A stretch of DNA of 64,000 nt from Akkermansia massiliensis (GTDB lineage Bacteria > Verrucomicrobiota > Verrucomicrobiia > Verrucomicrobiales > Akkermansiaceae), in NCBI RefSeq assembly GCF_023516715.1, contig NZ_JAMGSI010000002.1, positions 62,001-126,000 of the forward strand, given 5' to 3'. This document shows positions 14,866 to 28,871 of the stretch, piece by piece. The notes beneath the pieces were generated by a model. It worked only from the letters and a program-made list of their open reading frames with translations, searched no databases and was not told the origin of the DNA. How positions within the stretch are numbered: position 1 is the stretch's first letter; every line of letters begins with the position of its first letter. The translations under genes were made by a program, and so were the position numbers.

Positions 14866-16557
14866 CTACAAGGTTTTCAGCGCACGGGAAATAGCCGGGA
14901 AAAGCTGCTTCTTGCGGCTGACCACATCGGCGGCGGAAAACAAGTTGGGGCCCAGCCGCTCGTACTCGATGTGCTCCAGCACCTCTTCATCCCCGACGGC
15001 CAGCAGCATGGAATCATGCGTGACAATGTCCGTGACCAACAGGCACGCCAGCTTCAATCCTTCCTCTTCCACCAGCTTCTGAAGCTCCTTCACCAGATCA
15101 TCCTGAACTTCCTTCAGGCCGAACATGCCTATTTCCTCAATCTGTGAAATGCTGATCTTGTGCCCGTACTCGGTAAAGGTTTTCCTGTCCGCCTGGACAA
15201 TCGCGGAGGGCGCCGTTTTGGAACGCAGCAGGGAACCGGTGGCAAAAAATTCCTCCGTGAACTTCTTGGCGTCTATCCTGGCAATGCCGGTCAGCCATTC
15301 CAGCATTTCCCGGTCCGCCCGCGCCGTCGTGGGAGACGTCAGGTTCAGCGTATCTGAAAGAATCCCGGCGCACAGGCAAATCGCCACCGCCTGCGAAGGC
15401 TCCGCATCACGGTGGTAAAACCTGCGCGCCACCAGGGTGGAAGTGGAGCCCACGGGTTCATTCAGGAAGCGGATCGGGTCCCGTGTGGAAAGCTGGGTGC
15501 CCAGGCGGTGGTGGTCCATCACCTCCACGATTTCCGCTTCCTCCACTCCCTTCACGGCTTGTGAAAACTCATTGTGGTCCACCAGGGCCACGCGCGTACG
15601 GGGCGGATCCACCAGATCCGTCTTGCTCAGCACGCCGATCATCTTGTTCGTCTTGATGCTCATCACGGGGAACAGCGCCTGCTTGCGCTTCACGGCGGCC
15701 TGCCTCAACTCGGGCAGCGGCATGTTCTCCGGGAAAACCGTGTAATCCTTGTGGACCTGTTCCCTCACCTTCCGGGAGCAGCGGATAAGCTGCCCCACGC
15801 TGGCCGTATCCCACGGGGTGCTTAAAATGCATGTACCCGTCGTCTGGGCCGTCTCAATAATATCCAGGGAAGGGAAAGCCCCGGACGTGGTCACCAGAGC
15901 GCGCACGCCGTGCTCCACGGCATACAGCTGGACATTCGGGCGGTCCCCGCAGATAACGATCAGATCGCGGACGATGCCCTTTCTCTTGTAATTGGCAAGC
16001 CTCGTCCGGACGCTCGGCTCGCTGGAAGCACCCACCAGAAGAATATTCTGCGTTTCCTCCTCGCTCAGGGTCTCCCCGGTCAGGCACTTGCCGTCAATGG
16101 TGGTGGCAATGTTGCTCAGGCTGGAAAAAACGGAGCGCACATTCATCTCCGTCATGTTCAGGGGCATCAGCAGGCTCAGCAAATCAAAATAACGCAGCAG
16201 GCCGTAAAGATTGTGGTCCGCGTCAATCACCGGAATGGTTTGAAGGGAGTTCTCCGTCATCCGGCGGTAAGCCGTCAGGAACGTGTCGTCCGGACTCACG
16301 CTGATCACGTCACGGCGGCAGATGGTTCCCGCGGTAGGCGTCACGTCATGAATCAGCACCGGTTCCGGCACCCCGGCTTTTTCCAGCACCCAGGATGTCC
16401 TCAGCGTCATCTCCCCGCATCTGGCGGCAACCGCGTCAGGTTCGCCATGGGTTCTTAAAAACTCCGCATTCCCTATGGCGGAACAAATGGCATCCGTATC
16501 CGGATTCTGGTGGCCGATCACGTAAATGGGCCTTTTCTCTATTTTCTCCGGAAGCAT
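14866..16557 (-). CDS. Manganese-dependent inorganic pyrophosphatase with CBS and DRTGG insert
   Basis: A 563-residue family II pyrophosphatase (DHH superfamily) that hydrolyses PPi to phosphate. The metal site shows GHQNPDTDAICSA near residue 15 and VMDHHRLGTQ near residue 345. The C-terminal DHHA2 domain follows. Between the two halves of the DHH domain sits a regulatory insert of about 250 residues with a CBS pair (for example ENSLQTIPVIDADHNLYGLLRY) around a DRTGG-like domain. Family II enzymes without it are about 310 residues. CBS domains in this class bind adenine nucleotides and tune activity. The TonB-family gene begins 21 bases upstream on the same strand. Confidence 0.93.
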   Translation of the reverse strand: MLPEKIEKRPIYVIGHQNPDTDAICSAIGNAEFLRTHGEPDAVAARCGEMTLRTSWVLEKAGVPEPVLIHDVTPTAGTICRRDVISVSPDDTFLTAYRRMTENSLQTIPVIDADHNLYGLLRYFDLLSLLMPLNMTEMNVRSVFSSLSNIATTIDGKCLTGETLSEEETQNILLVGASSEPSVRTRLANYKRKGIVRDLIVICGDRPNVQLYAVEHGVRALVTTSGAFPSLDIIETAQTTGTCILSTPWDTASVGQLIRCSRKVREQVHKDYTVFPENMPLPELRQAAVKRKQALFPVMSIKTNKMIGVLSKTDLVDPPRTRVALVDHNEFSQAVKGVEEAEIVEVMDHHRLGTQLSTRDPIRFLNEPVGSTSTLVARRFYHRDAEPSQAVAICLCAGILSDTLNLTSPTTARADREMLEWLTGIARIDAKKFTEEFFATGSLLRSKTAPSAIVQADRKTFTEYGHKISISQIEEIGMFGLKEVQDDLVKELQKLVEEEGLKLACLLVTDIVTHDSMLLAVGDEEVLEHIEYERLGPNLFSAADVVSRKKQLFPAISRALKTL

Positions 16558-16578
16558 CTCTCTTATCTCCTGCGCAGG

Positions 16579-17352
16579 TTAATCTATATTCAACCTGACG
16601 GGCACCACCACCTTGGAAGCAATGGGCGCGCCGTCTTTTTCTGCCGGATAGAAAGTCCAATTCTCTTTCACCCAGCGCATGAAAAGACGGTCCAGTTCCG
16701 CATTTCCCGTTGATTGAAGGAGATTGACGGATGAAGGTTCGCCACGGGGATTCACCCCCACCACTACTTTCACCACGGCATTCACCTTCCCGACTCTAGA
16801 AGAATTGACGGAATTGGGCAAGGACGGAGCATGTTTATAACGCACCTTTTTATCAGGAGTCACGTTCTCATCCGGGCTAGGCTGCCCCGGCAGGGAAACC
16901 GCCGGAGTCTTCACGGGACGCCTGGGCTTTACCTCCCTCATGGAAATCCGCATGCTGGAAAGCTCCTCCGGCAAATACTCCGTGGGAGTCTCCTCCGGAA
17001 GAAAATCCTTCATGTCGGAACAATCCTCATTCTCCGGCAGCTTCATCGCAAGCAGGTCTTCATCCGCGGAAATTTCCGGAACGGGGCTGACCGTGGAAGG
17101 GGCCGCGACCGGCTCTACGGGCACGGGCTGAACTTCCGCCAGCTCCTGAAGAACCTCCTCGGAAGGAGGCACAAACTCCATTTCCACCTCCCCGTTCTGC
17201 ACGGCGGGCAGCCACAGCTCCTGAAAATGAATGGCTACCAGCACGGCGCACAAAGCCACCTGAACGCCCACGGCCACCGCCACCGCAATCAGCATGGCGG
17301 ACTTGGAAGTGGAACGGGGCGTGAATCTTACAATTCCGGGCTTTTCATCCAT
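16579..17352 (-). CDS. TonB-family energy transducer
   Basis: 257 residues from ATG 17352. One N-terminal membrane anchor (about residues 18-38, MLIAVAVAVGVQVALCAVL) is followed by a Pro/Glu/Val-rich periplasmic spacer (VQPVPVEPVAAPSTVSPVPE) and a C-terminal TonB domain of about 85 residues (VVKVVVGVNPRGEPSSVNLL onward to the end). It would carry ExbB/ExbD motor energy to outer-membrane receptors. The in-frame ATG at 17430 would place 26 odd residues first and would span a hairpin, so 17352 is preferred. No Shine-Dalgarno is visible, and the T-run of a terminator-like hairpin abuts the start. Confidence 0.88.
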   Translation of the reverse strand: MDEKPGIVRFTPRSTSKSAMLIAVAVAVGVQVALCAVLVAIHFQELWLPAVQNGEVEMEFVPPSEEVLQELAEVQPVPVEPVAAPSTVSPVPEISADEDLLAMKLPENEDCSDMKDFLPEETPTEYLPEELSSMRISMREVKPRRPVKTPAVSLPGQPSPDENVTPDKKVRYKHAPSLPNSVNSSRVGKVNAVVKVVVGVNPRGEPSSVNLLQSTGNAELDRLFMRWVKENWTFYPAEKDGAPIASKVVVPVRLNID

Positions 17353-17353
17353 A

Positions 17354-17392
17354 AAAAACGGGCAGGGAGAAGGGCAGTGCCCGTTCAATATA
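17354..17392 (-). terminator. Terminator-like hairpin abutting the TonB-family start
   Basis: AACGGGCA/TGCCCGTT (about 17358-17365 with 17379-17386) with a 13-base loop. On the minus strand it is followed by TTTTTT and then directly by the ATG at 17352. It most simply ends the pyrF transcript, whose stop is about 90 bases upstream. Its placement would also let it act as an attenuator for the next gene. Confidence 0.6.
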
Positions 17393-17477
17393 CCAGCGCC
17401 CTTCCCTTTGACAAGCGCCTGCACCGCCATAAGCAGCCCGTTATCATTTTGTTATCTGCCGGAAAAACGCATGGACA

Positions 17478-18272
17478 TCAATAACCCAATGCCTCCCGGA
17501 TGCTCTGGGCGAATCTGCCGGCCTTTTCCGCAAAGCCAAGCTCCGGATTCTGGTACATGATGCCGCGGGACACGTTAATCAGGGGGGGGGCCGCATGGCC
17601 GGAACCGCTCAGGCTGGAAAGATCGCCGCCCTGGGCTCCCAGGCCGGGAATCAGCAGGGGAGCGTCCGGAATGCGCTCCAGAATGGAGGAATCCGCATTG
17701 GTCAGCCCCACCACCATGCCTACGGAAGTTTTGCGCCCTTCCTGCATGGAACGGCGCACCATGTCCCCCACCAGTTCATAAACCCTGCGGCCGTCGGCCA
17801 GCTCCTGCCTCTCCACGTCCGCGGAACCGGGATTGGAAGTGACCGCCAGCAGATAAATGCCCTTCTCTTCATAATTCAGAAAAGGCTCCAGCGTATCATA
17901 ACCCATGAAGGGACTCAATGTGACGGCATCCACGCCCAGGCGTTCAAAATACGCCTGCGCATAATACTTCTGCGTCTCCCCGATGTCGCCGCGCTTGGCG
18001 TCCAGCACCACGGGCACATCCTCCGGCATATCCGGGAGCAATTCCTCAAGCATCTCCAGGCCGCGCAGGCCCATGGCCTCAAAATACGCGATATTCGGCT
18101 TGAACGCCGCCGCATACGGAGCGGTTTCTTCCACGACCTTCCTCAACAGGGAGGGAACCGACTGCAAATCATCCATGACGGGGCGCGGGTCCAGCCCCAC
18201 GCACAGGGCGGAACCGGTCTTTCTGATGCGGGCGGCAAGTTTATCCGTAAAAGATTGGCTCATGCCGTTCAT
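17478..18272 (-). CDS. pyrF: Orotidine 5'-phosphate decarboxylase (type 2)
   Basis: Decarboxylates OMP to UMP, the last step of de novo pyrimidine synthesis. 264 residues from ATG 18272, or three fewer from ATG 18263. Motifs are ALCVGLDPRP near residue 20, DAKRGDIGETQKYYAQAYF near 90 (the catalytic Lys-Asp set, in the type 2 form DxKRGDIG) and a phosphate-binding end LIPGLGAQGGDL and INVSRGIMY. The ORF extends to 18365 but that part is not family-like. It is divergent from the OPT transporter gene. Confidence 0.95.
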   Translation of the reverse strand: MNGMSQSFTDKLAARIRKTGSALCVGLDPRPVMDDLQSVPSLLRKVVEETAPYAAAFKPNIAYFEAMGLRGLEMLEELLPDMPEDVPVVLDAKRGDIGETQKYYAQAYFERLGVDAVTLSPFMGYDTLEPFLNYEEKGIYLLAVTSNPGSADVERQELADGRRVYELVGDMVRRSMQEGRKTSVGMVVGLTNADSSILERIPDAPLLIPGLGAQGGDLSSLSGSGHAAPPLINVSRGIMYQNPELGFAEKAGRFAQSIREALGY

Positions 18273-18384
18273 TAAACCACGGGCTCCACGGGCAGGCAAG
18301 CCCCAAGCGGGGGGCGTTCCGGAGGAAAGGAAAAGGCAGATACGGCTTTTCCACCGCGCCCGCACATGCTATGTTCCGGCCCGT

Positions 18385-20253
18385 ATGGCACCAACGGAAT
18401 CCCAGTCTTCCCCCGCTCCTCTCTCCTGCCTGGAAAAGCCGCTGCCCCTGGACGGCTTCCGGGGCACGCCGGATGAAATCGAACAGCAATGGTATGACCG
18501 TGTCTACCTGGGCTCCGGAGACAGAATGAAGCAGCTTACCTGGAGAGCCGTCATCGTAGGAATGCTCCTCGGCTCCATCCTCTCCCTCACCAACCTGTAC
18601 GCCAACCTTAAGATGGGATGGTCCTTCGGGGTGGCCCTGACGGCGGGCATCATCTCCTTTGCCCTGTGGAACGCCTTCGTGCGCCTGGGCATCTCCAAAT
18701 CCCCCATGACCATTCTGGAAAACACGTGCATGCAGTCCGCCGCCAGCTCCGCGGGCTACTCCACGGGAGGCACGCTCACCTCCGCCGTGGCCGCCCTGCT
18801 CCTGCTGACGGGGCAGCACATGCCGCTGGGCGTCACCTTCGCCTGGATATTCTTCATTGCCGTGCTGGGCGTCACGATGGCCATTCCGATGAAGCGCCAG
18901 ATGATCAACATTGAGCAAATCAGGTTTCCGGACAGCATCGCCACGGCGGAAACCCTCAAGGTGCTCTATTCAGAAGGCAAAAAGGCGGCTGGACAGGCCA
19001 AAGCGCTCCTTTACTCCGCCCTCTTCGCCTCCGCCAACGCCATCGCCATGGCGGCGGGAGGGGAACAATGGCTGGGCGCCGCCCAGCAGCAAATCCTGGG
19101 CAACTGGTACCAGCGCACCATTTTCTTCAAATGGGACCTCATGTTCGTGGGCGCGGGCGCGCTGGTAGGCATGAAAACTTCCCTCAGCCTCTTCATCGGG
19201 GGCACGGTCTGCTGGGCGCTTTACGTACCGTGGCTGGAAAGCCAGGGACTGCTTCCCGCGGGAGCGGGCTACCGGGATAGCGTAGGCTGGACCCTGTGGG
19301 GAGGAACCGCCTGCATGGTCGTCGCCAGCATCGTGGCCTTCCTGTTCCAATGGAAAAGCATCGCCCGCTCCTTCTCCTCCCTGGGCGCCATGTTTTCCCT
19401 GACCAAAAGGCGTGAGCTGACGGACGTGGAAAAAATAGAAACGCCCATGAGCTGGTTCCTGGCAGGGCAGCTCGTCTCCCTGGCGGCCCTCGGCTACCTG
19501 GCCCATGTCACCTTTGACGTTCCGTACTGGATGAGCTGCATTGCAGTAGTCATCTCCTTCTTCCTGGCGCTGGTCGTCTGCCGGATCACCGGGGAGGCCA
19601 ACATCACGCCCACCGGAGCCATGGGGAAAGTCACGCAGCTCATCTTCGGCGGAATCGCGCCGGGACACGTGACGGCCAACCTGATGGCGGCCAACATCAC
19701 CTCCGGAGCCTCCAGTTCTTCGGCAGACCTGCTCGTGGACCTCAAGGTGGGCTACCTGCTGGGGGCCAATCCCCGCAAGCAATTCATCGCCCAGTTTTCC
19801 GGAATCTTCCTGGGAACCCTCGTCTCCGTGCTGGCCTTCCGCTCCATGGTCCCAGACGTGGACGCGCTTCAGGCCTTCAATGCTCCTGGAGCCAGAACAT
19901 GGGCGGCCACGGCGGAAGCGCTGGGCATGGGCTTCAGCCACCTGCACAGCATCAAGGTTCTCTCCATCATCGCGGGCGGCATCCTCGGCCTCATTCTGGT
20001 GCTTGTCCCCCGCTACCTTCCCGCCGCGGGAAAATGGCTCCCCACCCCCATCGGCTTCGGGCTGGCCTGGGCCATCCAGTGGAACGACTCCTTCCTCTTC
20101 TTTGCAGGGGCCGTGCTCGGCTGGGCCGCGGACCGCTTTTTCAAGGCCAAATCCAAGGAATATAAAATCCCCACCGCCTCCGGCATCATTGCCGGCGCGG
20201 CCCTGACGGGCATGGCCATCCTGATGTTCAGCATTTACCAGGCGGCACGCTAA
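18385..20253 (+). CDS. OPT family oligopeptide transporter
   Basis: 622 residues from ATG 18385, a polytopic inner-membrane protein with about 14-16 hydrophobic segments. Family features are the first membrane block LGSILSLTNLYANLKMGWSFG, the NTCMQSAASSAGYSTGGTL segment and the Gly/Ser-rich GEANITPTGAMGKVTQLIFGG loop. Such OPT members import small peptides or peptide-like siderophores by proton symport. The substrate is not predictable. The frame is open further upstream, but that region overlaps pyrF antisense. It converges with the GH89 gene, 70 bases between stops. Confidence 0.9.
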   Translation: MAPTESQSSPAPLSCLEKPLPLDGFRGTPDEIEQQWYDRVYLGSGDRMKQLTWRAVIVGMLLGSILSLTNLYANLKMGWSFGVALTAGIISFALWNAFVRLGISKSPMTILENTCMQSAASSAGYSTGGTLTSAVAALLLLTGQHMPLGVTFAWIFFIAVLGVTMAIPMKRQMINIEQIRFPDSIATAETLKVLYSEGKKAAGQAKALLYSALFASANAIAMAAGGEQWLGAAQQQILGNWYQRTIFFKWDLMFVGAGALVGMKTSLSLFIGGTVCWALYVPWLESQGLLPAGAGYRDSVGWTLWGGTACMVVASIVAFLFQWKSIARSFSSLGAMFSLTKRRELTDVEKIETPMSWFLAGQLVSLAALGYLAHVTFDVPYWMSCIAVVISFFLALVVCRITGEANITPTGAMGKVTQLIFGGIAPGHVTANLMAANITSGASSSSADLLVDLKVGYLLGANPRKQFIAQFSGIFLGTLVSVLAFRSMVPDVDALQAFNAPGARTWAATAEALGMGFSHLHSIKVLSIIAGGILGLILVLVPRYLPAAGKWLPTPIGFGLAWAIQWNDSFLFFAGAVLGWAADRFFKAKSKEYKIPTASGIIAGAALTGMAILMFSIYQAAR

Positions 20254-20323
20254 ATACCTTGACGGACTCCGGCTCTCCGGAAAAAAGCATATTCCGAAGG
20301 TCCAGCCCAGGGCCGATGGCGCG

Positions 20324-22882
20324 TCAGCGGGCTTTCTTCTTCAACGTCATTTCCCCCTTGGAATCTCCTGGGGAAACGCCGCTCACCTCCGCCTTCAGGA
20401 TATAGGAATCCAGGTTGGTGCGGTACTTCTTCAGATCAAGCCTGTAGGAATTATCCTTATTCTCCACGCCGGTCCAGCCTTCATGGTTATCTGCGGCCAC
20501 CTCCCTGTTCCCCTCGTACAACTTGACGGAATGAATCTTCAGGGCGCTGGGGCCGTTCTTCCACTGGAAGGTGGCGGTGTACGTGCCTGGTCCGGTTACC
20601 TGGTCCGTCACGTTAAATTGCAGCGGGGATCCCTGCTGGAGGTCCCACGGAGTTCCCGTGGAATGTCTTTCTTCCGCGCTCAGGGCGTCCAGCATTTCCC
20701 GGTGGGCATTCATCACGCGGTTGGCGACGGCCAGAGCATCCCCGGACGACTTCGTGGAATACACCTTTCCATTTCCGGCAAAGGCCAATTCCTCCCGGAC
20801 CGTCTTATCCATGAAGGCGGCCTGGGCGGCGGCACGGTCCTTCTTTCCAGTCAGCACATCCAGCTGGGATTCAAAAAAATTCTTCCAGCGGGGCAGATAA
20901 AAATCGGCCACAAGCCCGGCCCACTGGCGGTTGGAATAATCATTCAGCGCGCGGGGAGCCTGGTCAATCCACGTGGTAATAAGCATCTTGGCGGACTTGT
21001 CCATCAAGGCCTTCTCCTGCCGGGTGCTCCCCCAATCCAGCGCCTTCTTCTGCCAGGTTCCCAGCAGGAACTGGCTGTCCGTCGCCAGGAGGGCGTCCAT
21101 ATCCGAAACCAGGGACAGGAAAAGCTTCACCTGCTTCCTGTAGGCAGGTACGTCTCCGGCGTCAAAAGCGCTCCTGACCCGCTGGAGCTGGTAAAAAGCG
21201 GCGTCCGCGAGCGCCTGGCGGACGACATCCACCAAATCATAGCGGAAGGTCTCCTCCTTCACCAGGGACGGCTGGTCATTGGCCGCCTTCAAATAACCGC
21301 GGGCCGCTTTAACGATGTCGCCCAAATGGTAATACCTCTCTCCGCTGGACCACGTGGAGGCCTTGCGGACGTCCCAGGACGGACGGGCGCAGATAATGGA
21401 CTCCGTACACCCCTCCTGCGAACGGGCGGGATTGTAAATGGAGGAAGACAGGATTTCCAAAGCCCGCACAACCGCTGCCGGAGCGGCGCCGTAACGCTGG
21501 CGCGCATACTTCCTTAGCCAGTCCCGGACGGGAATATCCTCCGCCGTCCATAAACGGTCGCTGAAGAGGGCGTAATGCAGGGGATTCGTTTCCAGCCCTT
21601 CGGACAAGGTGCCCATTCCCACCAGGCCCTTATCCCTGTAGCCGGCCAAATCACTCCCCAGCCGGGACAGAAGGGGAACCCCTCCGTATAGTCCCGTATT
21701 GCCGCCGAAGTTGGCCAGCTCGCACCAGACCCAGGGAATGCCGTCAAAAGTCCTCAAATTCTTCCCACCGTCAGCCATGTCCTTGGTGAGCTGCAGCACA
21801 AGAGCATGCTTCGGGTCCGTACCGGCCAGCAGCTCGCGGGAAGGATTGCCTCCCCAGGCCTGGATCACCCAGGAAGAACCCGGTGAAGCCTTCTGCATGG
21901 CGCCCTGCACCGCCTGTGCCGCGCGCGTCACGTTAATGTCGCCCTTGCAGCCGCCTTCATGGAACAAATCCCCGCCGAACATCTTTCCGGAAATGCCGTA
22001 TACCTTGCGGAGAGCCTTGTACCAGTCCGCGGACAGCTTCGGAAAAGCCTCGCAAGTGGGGTCCACAACCCATGGCCTTTTGAAATTGACCCATTCCCCC
22101 TGCGGGATAAGCTTCAGGCCCTTCATCCGCACGTTCTCCGCAAAATCCGCAGGCACAAACCCCACATAACCCTGAAGCACGGGCGTCATGCCCAGCTGCT
22201 CCATGCGGGATACGATGCGCCTCCCCAGCTGCGCCATCCTGTCAATCTGCTGCTGGGTCAGCGGTCCTCCGTGTCCTTCCAGGTTGCCCATATTCCACCA
22301 GGCGGCAAAAGCGGGATTGGGGATGAAGCGGAGAGCCTTTTCACGGGGATATCCCAAGCCAATGAGGAAATCCTCCCAGGTCTTCTCCAGGCCTGCCGTC
22401 ACCAGCGCGTGCGTAAACCCGCTCAGAGCCAGAAAATCAATCTCGCGCTGCCAGCGGTTCCAGTCCCAGAAAGCCGCCGTATAGGACAGCGTGCAGTAAT
22501 TATACGCAAAAACGGTATTCCACGGGGACTCAATCGTGACAGGGGTGGACGGAGCAGGCAGGGGTGAGGGAAGCGTCAGGCGGTCTCCGTTCCATGAAAA
22601 ATGCACCTTGGCAATATTTTTCAGATACCATCCGTACCCCGCTACCAGACGGCGCACGTCAGATGCTTCCACCCGGATGCCACCAGGAGCGCCAGAAATA
22701 GTAATCTTGTTGCCCATGGCCGGATTCAAGCGGAACGACACGGCGCCTTTTGCAGATGGAGTCACACGAGCCACCACGCTTTCAGCGGCCGCTACGGGAG
22801 ACATTTCCGCGGCAGAGACGCAAACAAGCGGGGACATGACCGTTCCCAGAACCGAACCGACTGCAAAAGCATGTGAAAGCAT
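20324..22882 (-). CDS. Alpha-N-acetylglucosaminidase (GH89, NAGLU-like)
   Basis: 852 residues from ATG 22882, exported by an N-terminal signal peptide (VLGTVMSPLVCVSAAEM). The three NAGLU domains are visible: a small N-terminal alpha/beta domain (about 25-130), the TIM barrel starting with WNTVFAYNYCTLSYTAAFWDW (about 135-470), and a helical C-terminal domain (about 480-740). The family motif WWNMGNLEGHGGPL is present near residue 235. The last 90 residues form a beta-rich add-on not found in the minimal enzyme. It removes terminal alpha-linked GlcNAc, as on gastric mucin O-glycans, which fits a mucin-degrading lifestyle. A TTG at 22933 is an alternative start. It is a single gene with no partner. 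Confidence 0.93.
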   Translation of the reverse strand: MLSHAFAVGSVLGTVMSPLVCVSAAEMSPVAAAESVVARVTPSAKGAVSFRLNPAMGNKITISGAPGGIRVEASDVRRLVAGYGWYLKNIAKVHFSWNGDRLTLPSPLPAPSTPVTIESPWNTVFAYNYCTLSYTAAFWDWNRWQREIDFLALSGFTHALVTAGLEKTWEDFLIGLGYPREKALRFIPNPAFAAWWNMGNLEGHGGPLTQQQIDRMAQLGRRIVSRMEQLGMTPVLQGYVGFVPADFAENVRMKGLKLIPQGEWVNFKRPWVVDPTCEAFPKLSADWYKALRKVYGISGKMFGGDLFHEGGCKGDINVTRAAQAVQGAMQKASPGSSWVIQAWGGNPSRELLAGTDPKHALVLQLTKDMADGGKNLRTFDGIPWVWCELANFGGNTGLYGGVPLLSRLGSDLAGYRDKGLVGMGTLSEGLETNPLHYALFSDRLWTAEDIPVRDWLRKYARQRYGAAPAAVVRALEILSSSIYNPARSQEGCTESIICARPSWDVRKASTWSSGERYYHLGDIVKAARGYLKAANDQPSLVKEETFRYDLVDVVRQALADAAFYQLQRVRSAFDAGDVPAYRKQVKLFLSLVSDMDALLATDSQFLLGTWQKKALDWGSTRQEKALMDKSAKMLITTWIDQAPRALNDYSNRQWAGLVADFYLPRWKNFFESQLDVLTGKKDRAAAQAAFMDKTVREELAFAGNGKVYSTKSSGDALAVANRVMNAHREMLDALSAEERHSTGTPWDLQQGSPLQFNVTDQVTGPGTYTATFQWKNGPSALKIHSVKLYEGNREVAADNHEGWTGVENKDNSYRLDLKKYRTNLDSYILKAEVSGVSPGDSKGEMTLKKKAR

Positions 22883-23095
22883 AGCACCAACTATACATGC
22901 AAAATCCGCGGCGTCTTTCAAGGAGTAATGCAATGGCGGGAAAAGCTGGATAGCCCCCCTATTAATTTTCTACCGAAGAGCTTGGAGGAAGCAAAGGCGC
23001 GACGGCTCGGACAGGCGGCATGTACCAAATATTCCTTTTAGCAAAGTATAGGAAGAGAAGGAGATTCAAGATCGCGCCATCAAGAAAACGAACAA

Positions 23096-23123
23096 GCCCC
23101 GCCAGTTGAGGAACTGGCGGGGC
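23096..23123 (-). terminator. rrn operon terminator
   Basis: A perfect 12-bp GC-rich stem GCCCCGCCAGTT/AACTGGCGGGGC with a 4-base loop, followed on the minus strand by TTGTTCGTTTTCTT. It lies 15 bases beyond the end of 5S rRNA. Confidence 0.88.
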
Positions 23124-23137
23124 CTGATGAAAAAAAA

Positions 23138-23254
23138 TCCCGGCGGCGACCTACTCTTGCGGGACCTATCGTCCGACTACCATTGGCGCGGCAGCGTTTC
23201 ACTTCCGGGTTCGGAACGGGACCGGGTGGGACCACTGCGCTCTGGCCACCGGGC
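23138..23254 (-). rRNA. rrf: 5S ribosomal RNA
   Basis: About 117 bases. The 5' end (GCCCGGTGGCC) and the 3' end (GCCGCCGGGA) pair as helix I. The internal CCGTTCCGAACCCGGAAGTGAA block is the conserved loop region. It is the last gene of the rrn operon, downstream of 23S. Ends are estimated to within a few bases. Confidence 0.93.
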
Positions 23255-23489
23255 TTCAGGGGGAAGAGTTTTTCATTTTCTTCATCCTGCCTGCCCGGGA
23301 GCCCTTGGGGGGGCTTTGAGGGGGATTTTTTAAGGGTTGTTGTGTGTGTGGCTAAGAAGATTTCCTCTCGTTACGAGGGGAAGGAATCAGCGTAAACTGA
23401 CATCTGCGTGGCTGGTGGTGTTACTTTTAAACATACATCCAATGAACAAGACAACAGCAAGTTGTTATTCACGAACGGGAGTGATGTAA

Positions 23490-26335
<2,846 letters not shown>

Positions 26336-26536
26336 AAGTTTTTTACCACTTCCACAATACCACAAAGCCCTTTCGTGACTTACTGTATTGTCTTATTTCT
26401 TGGTATGCATGTTTTAAATTGTGTATTGTAGTTGTTTTTCAACTACCCACTTTGTTGGAAAGCAATTGCTTCTCAGCAATTGTTTTCTTTGCCACGCAGA
26501 TGTCAATTTTCGCTTTCCCTCAATAATCGATTTTTT

Positions 26537-26613
26537 TGGTGGGCCTGACAGGACTTGAACCTGTGACCCCGCGCTTATCAAGCGCGTGCTCTAACCAACT
26601 GAGCTACAGGCCC
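26537..26613 (-). tRNA. tRNA-Ile (anticodon GAU)
   Basis: 77 bases including encoded CCA in the 16S-23S spacer. Acceptor GGGCCTG/CAGGCCC, anticodon stem GCGCT/AGCGC with loop TTGATAA giving GAU, T arm ACAGG/CCTGT with TTCAAGT. It is cotranscribed and excised from the rRNA precursor. Confidence 0.97.
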
Positions 26614-26695
26614 GGCTTTGGGTCTCTGAGAGACAGTTACCAAATACTAAAGTTTAGTTACTAAAGTTTTCCGGCTCCCGCCTTCTTACCGAAAC

Positions 26696-26771
26696 TGGTG
26701 GAGGCACGGGGACTCGAACCCCGGACATCCAGCTTGCAAAGCTGGCGCTCTACCAACTGAGCTATACCCCC
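26696..26771 (-). tRNA. tRNA-Ala (anticodon UGC)
   Basis: 76 bases including encoded CCA in the 16S-23S spacer. Acceptor GGGGGTA/TGCCTCC, anticodon stem CAGCT/AGCTG with loop TTTGCAA giving UGC, T arm CGGGG/CCCCG with TTCGAGT. The order 16S, tRNA-Ala, tRNA-Ile, 23S is the reverse of the E. coli Ile-Ala order. Confidence 0.97.
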
Positions 26772-26938
26772 AGTTGCGGTTCTTTTTGAAAAAAGGTCGT
26801 CACGCACGTCGTGCCTAGTTTCGCTCCAAGCGAACTGGCTGTTTACACATCTTTGGTTCGTTGCGGGCCCTCGCGGGTTCCGCTCTCTCTTCCCTCGGGA
26901 AGAGATCCGACCTGTGCATTTTTCATGCACTTTCTCCA

Positions 26939-28454
<1,516 letters not shown>

Positions 28455-28838
28455 TATAATTTTTGAAATTGCTGGACCAAATGGAATCTTTCGATTTCAT
28501 CTGCGCCATGCTTCAGTCAGCTCTTCCCTCAAGTTGTGTCTCTTGAAGTCCTCTTCGCTCTGCCAAGCACGGCGCGCGTCACGACCTTTTTTCTTTCCCC
28601 TTGCTTCTACCAATCCGCCCCTCTCGGAGCTAGGTCGCTCCTTTGGGTTTTTTCTCCCTCACACGTCTCTCGACGCATTCGGGAAAACCCTCGGCGGGTT
28701 CGGTAGTCATTCCCTTGAAATCTTCTTATCGGCCCCTTTAATGAGGCTCTTCCGGGTGGCCGGCCCCGGCTTCATTCAGGCCCTCTTTCGAGTCCCTCCT
28801 GCCGCCGGGCTTTTCATCCCGTCGCCGTGTTGGCGTGC
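28455..28838 (-). other. 16S rRNA leader region
   Basis: About 380 bases between the predicted rrn start site and 16S. On the transcribed strand it should hold antitermination and processing signals, and none could be placed with confidence. ORFs in this stretch have no family features and are Ser/Phe/Pro-rich on the plus strand, as expected for non-coding DNA. Confidence 0.5.
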
Positions 28839-28843
28839 CGAGA

Positions 28844-28871
28844 AGTCTACCATTTTCACCTCCCTTGTCAA
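28844..28871 (-). promoter_or_regulatory. rrn operon promoter
   Basis: On the minus strand a perfect TTGACA (28866-28871), a 16-base spacer and TAGACT (28844-28849). An A-rich tract sits just upstream of the -35, as in many rRNA promoters. Initiation is predicted near 28837. Confidence 0.6.
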
